DNA of 20,000 nucleotides, taken from positions 325,001 to 345,000 of the forward strand of contig WBZZ01003927.1 of the NCBI GenBank assembly GCA_019918135.1. The letters run 5' to 3'. The position numbers and the translations under genes were made by a program. The notes below the pieces were generated by a model. The model was not told the origin of the DNA and searched no databases. It was given only the letters and a program-made list of their open reading frames with translations. The stretch's first letter is position 1, and each line of letters opens with the position of its first letter. The DNA is from Paulinella micropora. Taxonomy: Eukaryota; Cercozoa; Imbricatea; Euglyphida; Paulinellidae. Shown here piece after piece: positions 6,847 through 18,000 of the stretch.

Positions 6847-9800
6847 CTCACTTTCTCCTCCTCCTGCCTTGCTACGCCTGTCCTCACATGTATGTTATTT
6901 ATGTTATGTATATTATGCTGGTTATGTGTGTTATGTATGTTATGAATGTTATGTATGTTCACTTGCGCATGCAGTTCTTGATTCGCAACCAAAGCAGCTG
7001 CTGGCGCTTTCCGCTCTTAAGACGGTCCCGTTTGTATTGTCCCGTATGTGTTCAAACTTGTATTTTTTCTGGACTTTTGTCAGCTATTTGGTTGTCTGCA
7101 CGTGTCGCCTCCAACGACCAGGGATTTGTTCACACCGCATGTGTCAGCCTTCTTTGGCCAGTTCTGCCACTTCTTCGAAAGGATCACAGAAGTCGAGGTC
7201 GTTGCCAACCCTTTCCCGGGGCCTGGACTTGTATTTGCTGTGTGTGTGTTGTGTGTGCCTACGTGTAGGTGTTTGTGGTCGCGATCTCTGTTGCAGAAGC
7301 AGGCGCAGTGGATTTCGAGGTGGAATTTCGCCCTTTCTTTCAAGATCTAGTCGACATTGTGCTGGGCTGGAGCCTCGACGCGAAAACACAAGGCGCAACG
7401 CAGGAGCTGATTTCTCATTTTTTGGAGAAGTCCACGCAGCAGTGGTGCTTCCACCGCGAGTTCACTTGCGGTCTGGTTCAGAAGTTTGTGCACCATCTAG
7501 AGTCTGTCAAGACGATTTCGGGCAGAATACCTGCTGATCCCCTCGTTGCTCTCACCGGACTGACATGTTGCTTCGCCTCGTTGCTGCTCGGAGTGTACTC
7601 AGCAAACTCCCAGCCCGAAACAGGGCAAGAGAGCGAAGCGCCTTCCAGCATCCCTGTGGAACTGATTGCGCCGCCGCCCTTGCTGGTCCGGCTGCTGCAG
7701 GCCATCAAAGCCATTCAGATCTCCGCCTTCCACCTCATCGAGGCGAGCGACACGTTTGCCGAGCACCTCTGGATGCTGTTCGCCAACTCCTGCGTAGCAA
7801 CACTGGCTAAAGTATACGGGACTCGCTTCTCCCCGTTCTTGGACAGCGCGTTGTGGAACTACTTCTTCCAGGTGGCTCTGCGCTCCAGAAGCATCACCAC
7901 AGAAGCAGACGCTGTGAAAGCTTCTTTGCGCGACCTGGCCAACCTGCCTGCCACGGATGCTCATTTCCAGATACTAGGGAACACATACTGTTCGCAGCTG
8001 CTACAGCAAGTCAGCTTGATTTTGCAAGCGGTCTTCTCGGGCATAGCAGTGACAGACGCTGAGAAGCTGAAGCAAGCTGAAGCTTCTAGCAAGGGAACAC
8101 ACGAGGAAGAGGGCGCACGCACTCACTCCTCCGCAGCGCCCACGAGCAAAACGGCAACTCTGCTGCGTGTTCTGCTGTGCTGGCGCATGCTGGAGAAGTC
8201 GATGCGGTTAGGGAACGCAGAGGTGAAGAGCAGCTGCGAGGAGCTGCAGCTGGAGCTGTGGGCCAACATCAACCCAGTGGATCTTCCAGATGATTATTCC
8301 GCTCAGGCTACATTGCGTGAGGAGGGATCATCCGATGTGCGTGGTTCTTCAGCCTCTTCGTCCGCTGCCTCTTCTGAAACCAGCCTGTCTTCTTCTTCTT
8401 CTTCTTCTTCTTCTTCTTCTTCTTCTTCTTCTTCTTCTTCTTCTTCTCCTCCTCCTCCTCCTCCTCCTTCTCCTTCTCCTTCTTTTTCTTCTTCTTCTTC
8501 TCCTCCTCCTCCTCCTCCTCCTCCTCCTCCTCCTCCTCCTCCCACAAATGCCTCAGTTGCCAGCTCTTCTGAAGCTGGCGACGCTCCGAACAGACCTATT
8601 GCTGCATCTCTAGATATAAACGCGGAAGGGAGAGGGAAGGTGTGGACGGTGCAGGATGTCTTGTCATTCCATTACTGCCGCAGGTATGTATGTATGTATG
8701 TATGCATGTATGTATTTATGTATGTATGTATGCATGTATGTGTATGTATGTATGTAGTACGGAAGCTCTGATGAAGTACTTGGTGGACGCCAGATCCTCC
8801 TCCATGGTGCCGCTACAGTATGATGCTGAAGGACACGACAACAGGCAGACAGCACAAGACACATACGATGCAGAAGAAACAGGGGCGGCTGATAGCGAAG
8901 AAGCGAGCGCAGAGGTCGATAGCGAGGTCACACAAGACAGTAAAAGCAATCGAGACAGTACTCCGGACGACACAAAGCAGAAGACTTGGCATCAGGGAAC
9001 TGATATACCCTTCTTTTCATCGCAGCTCCTGCCTCAGATCCGGGGCGTGGAGGATGCGGTGCTGTACCTGGAGTCGCAAATTCAGATTTGCTATCAATTT
9101 GCATGTCGCACTGGAGCTTTTTCTCACTCTTTGCGAAATTCCATGCGGTTTTCCAGATTCTTTCTCAGTGTGGTCTTGCAGTATGTACTGGCCAGCTCGC
9201 ATCATCTCCTGCTGGAAGCAGACACAGACTGCGACGGCCTGCCCCGTGCGCTTAGGGAGTTGCTGTCCACTTCCCATGAGAAAAACGTGCTCGAGTCTGC
9301 TAACGATCCCGAGGAAAAATTCATGTCGTCGTTAGCAAAAGTGGCATGGGAGTTGCGAAGGCGAGAAACCGGTAAACTCTCCAGCATTCCAGCGCACAGC
9401 TGGCTTCAGGCCCTGGAGATTTTGTGCTGCATGCGTTCGCTGCTCTTTGGTCAGCAAGACATCTCCAAGATATTATCGCTTCATATGTCCGACATCTTCT
9501 CCGTTCAGCACGCAGATATTCTGTTGGGATGCATGGCCGCGCTCAGCAGGACTGCGCTGACATACTTGGCCCAAGCCTCGTCCTTTTCCTACGCCCCGGT
9601 CAAATCTTTCACGAGCGCCTTTCTCCAAGTTGAGGCAACATCCGGGTTGGTCTCTGCAGCATCGCGCGACCAGCACGACTCTCCATTCGAGCTCGACACG
9701 CCATACACAGAACACAACGATATCAGAATTATGGAAATACTTACTCAGTCTCTTTTGGACGAAGAGTTAGAGGAAGGTGTACCAGAGCTCCTGGAACTTC

Positions 9801-10240
9801 CGACCAATCGTCTCCATGGTACATACATACATACATACATACACGCACATACATGTTTCATGGCCGAGCTTCATTATCTCCGGTATGGACGTGTGATTTT
9901 GTTGTCGAGATTCATGTCCATGCTTCCCCATTTACAATATTCCATTCTCATGCTGCAAGTGTCATGCATGTTCCTGCTTGCTGTTGTTGAAGGTCTGTGT
10001 TGGGCACTTGCGTCTGTGTCCAGCCACCCGAGTCTGCACTTTCGCCGCGTGGCTGCGCGCCTCGCCATGGGCATCGCACACTTGCTCGCTCGTTCCTACC
10101 AGCACGCCAGCGACGCGCGGAGAAACTTCCGAACTCCCTGGAAGAACCTCTTACAAAGAGGATTGATATTGCTGGGACGGTTCTTCACTTTTCTACTTCC
10201 ACCACAACCATCCCCACCCCTTCTCTCCCCCCCCCCCCTC

Positions 10241-10272
<32 letters not shown>

Positions 10273-10459
10273 CCAACCTACCTATCTATCTACCTGCCTA
10301 CCTACCTACCTACCTACCTCTCTACCTATCTGTTTATCTAGGGCTTCGATGGACCGGCTATCCGACCCGGATAGGCTGACAGCTCGCTTGCACACCAAGG
10401 TGCTAGGACTGCTCGGGGTGGCCGCGCTCTGTTCCCTGCCGCCCAGAAACATCGAAGCG

Positions 10460-10528
<69 letters not shown>

Positions 10529-13500
10529 GTCTATCTATCTATCTCCCAGTGCGTGCTCTGCACCGCCTGAACCCCTTGGAGAAGATTTTGCTCATGTTCA
10601 CCCTTACGAAGATCTTTCGGGCCTCCTCGAAAAGAAGAGCCCAAAAGCGCACGTCCATCCGGACTACAAGTCGCAACCCGGCATTATCAACCTGGATTCC
10701 ACCCACTGTGTTGACGCCGAGACATACTCCCATTTCGTCCATCGGACAAGAAGTGCCCCGAAAGAACCAACCGAAAGAAGAAAACGCCTGGTATTGCCAT
10801 CAACACCAAGCGAATGGAAAGGCATTGAAGAAGAACTCCAACCCGCACTCCCTCTCATCCTCCCCTCCTCTCTCATCAAACGCTTGTCGTGTGACGAAGC
10901 AGTAGCGAAATTTGAAAGATATCTCTACGACTTCATATCACAACGGGTACCTCAAACAAGAACACAAGAACAAACTCTTGAGCGCAAAAACCGCCACGTA
11001 ACCCGGCTCCAAACAGAACTCACGCAAAACCGACAACAAAAACTGGCCCAAAAGAGACATCTGCGAGAACTCAAAAGGGCAGGTTTGATTCCAGCTGCTG
11101 TTGCAAAAAGCCTGCAAAAAACTTGGCGAGTATTATTGAAAACCGGTAACCGCCTCCGCCGTCGTCTCAAGGAAGCAACTTCAACCTCCGCTCAACGACA
11201 AGCTAATACACGCTTCCGAACTGACCCTCATACGTTTGCCAAAAATGTGTTTCATCCCCCTCAACCCAAACCACTTGCTCCCTATCCAAAGAAGACTGCG
11301 ATTCCTACTTTCCCAACCTATACAAAGACGCTAATCGTGAACAAACCTACGTGCCCTTACCTGAGATGATTCGCCCACCTCAACCAACTGTCCCCTTTGA
11401 CCTCAAACCACCGTCCTTCTTGGAAACCAAAAGATCTGTGCTTGCTAGGCGTAATGGTGCAGCCCCTGGCAGAGATGGTATTAGCTACCTTGTTTACAAG
11501 AGACTTCCCACCGCTTTATTTTTCTTACACAAACTCATTGTCAAGTGTTGGACAACTGATGTTGCTAACAGCTGGGCCCACGCTGCTATCTCCCTCCTTC
11601 ATAAGGACGGCGATCCACTTCAGGCCTCAAACTATCGTCCGATTGCTCTGACAAACTGCTCGGGTAAGGTATTTTTCTCTTTGTGGTCAAAACGCCTAGA
11701 GAGTTTTCTGCTGGATAACAAATACTTTGACAGAGCAAAACAAAAGGGTTTCCTCCGTAACGTTGCAGGATGCCCCGAACACATTGCTACCACAAAGGCT
11801 ACCATCAGAAATGCAAAAGATCACTATCGCCAACTGGTCATAGCATGGATTGACCTAAAAATCGCTTTTGGAAGCGTAAATCACAACTTGATCCAGTTCG
11901 CTCTCTGGTGGTACACGTGCCCCCTATGTTTGCACGCATAATCTTCTTATATTACGAACACTTGGTAGCCACAATCGAAGGGAAAGAATGGTCGTCAGAA
12001 CCCTTTGTTTTTGCTGTGGGCGTCTTTCAAGGATGCTGCATCTCTCCTCTCCTTTTCAATATAGTTTTCAATTTACTACTTGACCTCCTATCATCCTTGA
12101 CCAAAAACAACGGATACCACTTCAAACACAAAAACTCAACGGATGAAATAATCGTGCACGAAGCTGCCTATGCTGACGACCTCAAACTACACAGCCGATC
12201 CACGAAACACTGTCAATCGTCCATCAACATGATAGACAAATTTCTGACATGGACCAGAACAATGGCCGCGAAACCGCCCAAATGCAAAAGCCTTGCTTTC
12301 AAATATTGGACTAAAGCCGATGACCGCAAGGGTCTCAAACGATTAATGCCGATTTCGTTCCCACCTTTCGACCCCGCCCTGACTATTACTGGCAAAAACC
12401 AATTAACTTCATCGCTGACAAGCCTTTCAAAGACCTCGGATGGATTGTCTACCATGACCTCAGCGAAAACGAACAACGAGCAGAAATCCAAAAGAAGTTC
12501 ATTCTATCTATGCAAGCCATCGATAGCTGCTCGATCAATGGTTTTATGAAACTTTGGCTCTACCAACATTATGCTGTCCAGTCACTTGCCTGGCCATTTC
12601 TCATTTATGACCTCTGCTTCTTTCGCCAAAACCCTTGAAAAAATTGCGACCCGCTTCCTCAAAAAATGGGCCAATATCTACAAAAGAGCTCTGGTCTCTT
12701 GCCTTTACCGCCCACGCTCGAAATTCGGTCTACAGCTCCAATCCATCGTCTCTTTTTACCAGCGACTTCAAATCAACCGTGCTCAAATGCTGAAGTACTG
12801 CCCAGATAAACACCTCTCGTCCATCTATGCGATGAACCTGACGAAACACGAAACGTTTCGAACTATCTGGAAACCAGAGCCTGTGCTCGAAAAGCTTGAG
12901 GCACAAGTTGATTTTGAATTCAAACATGGAGGCCAATCCGATCATCTCGGACTTGGCCATGGTCGCTTCCCAAAAGAACATTCCATCACAGACCGCAAAG
13001 ACAGGATTTTAGAATTAGCTGCTGAGACAATACTTGAGGCAACCACAGTGCATGACATGGACAAAGCCATGCAAGGGTGCTTTCTTCGTTTTGAAGACGC
13101 ATGCCCCGTAATCCCCGCTTAATCTCTTGGGTCATCAATGCAAGCACAAACTCGGTCATTACCCCCGACCTTAGACGTCTGTGGGCAATCATTCCCAACA
13201 ACAAGTGTGCTCTCTGTTCTGGTCAAGCACATTTATGTCACATCCTCTCCGGTTGCCATGTTGCCCTCAAACAAGGCCGTTATACCTGGCGTCACGACTC
13301 TGTGCTCTGCACTATTGAAGCTCCCCTTCAAAAACACATCGAGAGCCATAACAAACGCTCCCGTATAGACGAAAATGAATCAAAGTCTGTGTTTGTGAAA
13401 GAGGGCGAGCAGAAGCCTAAGGGGCAGTCATTTCATCGTCCATCTCTGCTCGACACCGCAAACGATTGGCAGCTCCAAACCCAATACACCGGTTCTGAGC

Positions 13501-14732
13501 AAGCCTTTCCTGTCCACATCTGTGTCACTGACCTCCGCCCCGATATTCTTGTCTGGTCATTGTCTACCAAGATATGTATACTGATCGAACTCACGTGCCC
13601 GGTCGAGGAAAACATCCTTGACGCACGAGCCTACAAGACCAGCCGATACAATGGGCTCAAATCTCAAATCGAGGACAACGGATGGACCTGCCACCTTCGA
13701 CCAATCGAATGCGGGGCTCGCGGCATGGTATCGTTCTCTGTTCATCGATGTTTCCGCGCCTTGGGTTTTCACATCCCCAATCCAAATCCCTTTGCTTCAA
13801 GCTATCGTCCTGCGTAGCTCGTTGCTCTTTTGCGATTTATCGCTCCTGTGCAGTCAAAAATTGGACTAATCTTCCTCTAGTCCGTATCGGTGACTGCATT
13901 CCGTCATAGCCGTCCAGTGTTGCATAGCCCGGGCTAGGTCCCTTCGGGGGGTTAGGCCTTATACAATGTCATCATTGTAGCTTGCGCAAGCTTACGGTGC
14001 TCAAAACACTTGGACTAACGGCTTCCTTTTCTTTCCCTTCTTCCTTATCCTCCCCACTTTCCATTCCTAGATTTCCTTTTTCTTCAACGTCCTCCTCTTC
14101 TTTTTCCCAGAACACAGTCTACCCGTGATTCCCATCCCGGACACATGCACAGTACACAAATTACTGTTTGATGTGAAACTGCGTTCCTTTGCAAGGACTA
14201 CATTCCTTTGGGACATCTCATATATCTATCTATCTACCTATCTATCTATCTATCTATCTATCCCCGGGGGGGATGTAAGGGGCCAGCTGCTCAGTGCTCC
14301 GGTCTAAAAGCAAACCCCCTAGCACGACGGCTTTGTGTCGGCCGTTGATCGCGCGCAGCGCAGGGCTGACAGACGACCAATTCTCGTCGTGGGACCAGGG
14401 TCGTGATGCAAAGGGTTGATGAAGTCGAGGTTGTAGAAGGTAACTCACAACGAGCGTGAACTTCCGAAACCTCGGCGTGTTCGTGTCATCATCTCCTTAT
14501 GGCACACGCCCCTGGGGGAGTCTTTTTAGTGGTTGTTCCTGTACAGCTCAAGGGGCTCGGCTACCTTTCGGCTTGAACTGGGCACGGGCACCAACCCGAG
14601 CGGATGGTTGGTGTGCAGCTTGTGAAGTGCTGAGAGTTCCTGCCCGGGGGTAGTGTAGGAGGCTTATGGCTTTTACAGCTATGCCACGCCCATAGATTAA
14701 ACATATCTATCTATCTATATCTACTCTATCTT

Positions 14733-14773
<41 letters not shown>

Positions 14774-15009
14774 ATATCTATATATATATATCGATCTATC
14801 TACTATCTATCTATTGATATCAGGCTCACTTACGTTTTCCTTTTATCTTAGGGCGGGCATCTTCCGCCACCGCCACGAAGACGACCAGGTATGTATGTGT
14901 GTGTGTATGTATGTATGTATGCATGTGTTTATGTATGTATGTATGTATGTATGTATGTATGTATGTATGTATGTATGTATGTATGTATATATGTATATAT
15001 GTATGTATG

Positions 15010-15043
<34 letters not shown>

Positions 15044-18000
15044 TGTATGTATGTATCTATGTATGCATGGATGTTTAGGAAGAGGACGCGGAAAGTGACT
15101 CCACTTCGGACGAAGAAGCGGAGGGTGGGCAGGCCATCACCGATGAAGAGAGCCAAGACATGTTTGGCACAGACTCTCCCAATAGTCAACTGCAAGAGAA
15201 CTCTCCCACGGCTTCCGCCTCGGGCTCCACCATGCAATCCTTGACAGTGACTGACATGTCCCAGGGTGCGACCGCATCGCCTGAGCAGCCGCCAAGGCAA
15301 CCAGCCTCCTCTGGTCTGTCCTCGCCGGTCGTTTCGCAGAGCTCTGACTCTGCCAGCATACGTGCCAAAGCCAGGTCAATCGATCAGGCTTCCGAGCTTT
15401 CCGACTCCAGCCAGTCCTTGATGTCGCGTTCGGAAACAGCACCTTTGCTGGAAAAGAGTGTGGCGGAAGATAAGGCAGTCGAGGGTGCCGTGAACCCCAC
15501 ATCTAATCGCTCCTCTCAGAAACGCTTCCGGGTGTCCATGCGACAGGCTTTGTTGCAACGCCAGTTGGAACCAGCGTTCCAGGGCCTGCAGTTCATGCAA
15601 GCTATCGACTTGATGTCTCAGCTACCATCCTCGGACCCGTCGGGAGCGTTCACACACACCTGGATGCTCAGTACTCTAGGCACAGCGCACCCAGCCAACC
15701 TGTTGGGCCGGCCTGCAGATTCTCCTGCGTTTCACGCCGCAGCAATCAAAGTGGCTTGTATAGACCATGACTTTGCAGCGTACTGGTTCTTCGTCAACGC
15801 TGCCAAGTACCTCATCACTACGCAACTCAAATCTCCGTTCGGGGGTCCTTTGCCAACACTGCAGAAGCTGGATGCTTTGCTATTAGGGCTGAGTGGGGGG
15901 ACTAGCAGTGCAGCCTCTTCCACGTCAGGCCAGCCCGCCGGGCCTGTTGACAACTCAGAGCTCAGTCGTCGCGCAATCGCTTCCCATAGCCACAAGTTTA
16001 CCTTTCCCGGGGCGCTCTCGAGTCTGCTGTCCACACTAGAGCTGCTGGAGAAATTCATTTACAACGCGGCCTACGGCTCGCTTTTCTTGCCTCCTCCTGC
16101 CGATGCCCCTTCCGTCTTTTTTCGTGCCAATGCCAAAACATGCCACGCCTTCTTTTCGCGAATTCGCCTGAAGCTGCTAAATGCTTGTGTGGCGAGTGGG
16201 AATGCTTCCGCCACTGTTCGACACGGGATGCAGCAGCTTTTGCACATCACTAAGCAAATGAATCTGGTCAATCTGGCTCATGATCAAGCAAAAGGTACTG
16301 CAAGCAGTACCGCAAGCGAGGCTAGCTCCAGGAAGGAGAAAGACACCAAGTTGAAGCCAGTTTCGATCGATGGGAAAAAGGCTATTCTCAAGAACGAGCC
16401 TAAGGCAATTCTGATGAGCTCAGCCAGCACGGCTCGGTCCATGGCGACCGCGCCGATGAGTCTGACCTCGCCGGCTCAGATGCAGAACGAGCTGGCAGTG
16501 CAAGAGATCGTGGGACACGTTGGCCGCGCGCTGACACAACTGCGAGAGCCCAGCGCTATCCTGGGTCTAGATAGATAGATAGGATTTCGCTGCTCAACAT
16601 ATACGTAAATACATAAATACATAAATACGTGAATATTTGAATGCATACATACATACACACATACATACATACATACATACATATATACATACATACATAC
16701 ATACATGCATGCATACATACATACATACATATATCCTACCTACCTACCTACCTACTTACAGGCCTGTACCGCTGGGCCCAGCACTGGCACCAGCGCGGCG
16801 CTTTTTCCCTGCAGCTAGTACAGCGCTCCGTGTCCAAGTCTTTGGCATCCTTGTTGACATGGCTGCCTGCCCAAGCGCTGCAAGCCGCCGAGCGCTTCGA
16901 AGACGCACTCAACATCTATCAGAAGCTGTTATTGGATGCGCTGTCTTCCTCAGTCGAGCCTTCGCCAAACTTGCGGCTCAAGCTCAAAGGATCACCAACT
17001 GCTGTTGCAGAGCCATCTGCACAGAAGAAGACACAACAGTCCAGTGAGGTAGGCCTGAGTCCCATCGCTTTTCGGATCATCGTCCACAACATCACAGATT
17101 GTCTCCTCGCCACCGCGGACTGGGCGAACCTGAAAACATGGCTAGACTTGCTCAAATTTCTGCAGCAGTCTTTTGCTCAGACTTCCTTCTTCCCCATGGC
17201 TTTGGCCAAACAGATACGGCACCCTGTTGCTCAAACCTTTCTGGGAGATGCTTTCACACCTCCGTACGACGAATCCTTTCTCAAAGTATTGTCTGAGCTT
17301 GATGAGCACATCGCCACGCCGTCCATAGCTCACGATGCCCAGCAAACATTCGAGGACCTGAAGGCTTCTATGACCAAGGTGGTCGGCAAGGCATGGGAGT
17401 CGCATTGGCGTTCCGAACAAAGCGACGAGTTGGGTGAGATTCCGTCCATCGACGCGCGAGATGTTCGTCTTGTGCGCTTCCAATCACATCTCTTTCGCAT
17501 TGCACGCTCTTTGACATTTTCCCGCCAAGATTCTCTCGCCTCCAGTGAAGAAGCTAAGTCTCAAGCTTTGTCGCTCGCTTCTTGGAGTGATGAATGGACT
17601 GATGTGATGGAAGGGCCATCCGAACTTCGCCTCATGGCCAGACAACAAATGCACCGTTCCGAGCTGGACCCCTTAGTGTTAAATCTGCACTGCAACCTTG
17701 CACTCGATTCTCAGTCTCTTCATCCTCTGGCGGTCTTGTCTGGCGAAACTCAGAAGGCCATGACCACAGCGCCTAGCCTGCAAGTCTTGCGCGTGCTTCA
17801 TGCCTTGGAGGTTGCTGCAGCGGGCTCAAAGCAAGAGTCGGGAATCGTGCTAGAGAAGCGTGCGGATTGGACCTTGCGCACTGTCAAGCTCTGCCGTCGC
17901 CAAGCTAACCTGCACGTGGCATCACGTCTGTTCCAAGACCTGCGCCAGCCCAAGCTGGCTCTTGTCTGCCAGACCGCCCAGGTGCAATATGAGCGAATGC

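Larger units (their letters stand above)
10546..14218 (+). mobile_element. R2-like (restriction-like-endonuclease) non-LTR retrotransposon, degenerate
   Basis: A single decayed ORF holds, in order, a reverse transcriptase, a CCHC zinc knuckle and a PD-(D/E)XK endonuclease, the arrangement of the R2/R4/NeSL/CRE/Utopia side of non-LTR elements that nick target DNA and prime reverse transcription there. No N-terminal zinc finger is seen before the RT, so the copy may be 5'-truncated, the usual result of incomplete target-primed insertion. The 3' part (13818-14218) has hairpins and a long pyrimidine stretch. The right edge is placed where (CTAT)n resumes; a true end near 14010 is possible. Clade cannot be fixed by eye. 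Confidence 0.85.
10459..14851 (+). other. SMG1 intron expanded to 4.4 kb by a retrotransposon and a second insert
   Basis: Starts GTATCTATCTATC and ends TTTTATCTTAG. Order inside: (CTAT)n 10460-10545, LINE about 10546 to about 14218, (CTAT)n about 14219-14261, unknown 442-bp insert 14262-14703, (CTAT)n/(TATA) about 14704-14815, then a short end. All other introns here are under 200 nt, so the two insertions account for the difference. Confidence 0.8.

Noticed and set aside
8303..8547. Minus-strand poly-Glu/Gly and poly-Lys frames
   Set aside because: They are the antisense of the Ser/Pro repeat inside the SMG1 exon.
12392..12640. LINE frame changes as sequencing errors or programmed frameshifting
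   Set aside because: At least five changes in alternating directions without shared slippery context fit decay better; neighbouring single-copy exons are clean.
14112..14230. An extra SMG1 exon after TTTTTCCCAG
   Set aside because: In the phase required by exon 7 the frame stops within 60 nt, and any donor before that leaves a phase that does not match exon 8, whereas exon 7 to exon 8 joins perfectly.
14262..14370. HDV-like self-cleaving ribozyme at the start of the 442-bp insert
   Set aside because: GGGGGG near 14266 and CCCCCT near 14314 could make the first stem, and a following hairpin exists, but the short third stem and its small loop cannot be formed by eye. A covariance search would decide.
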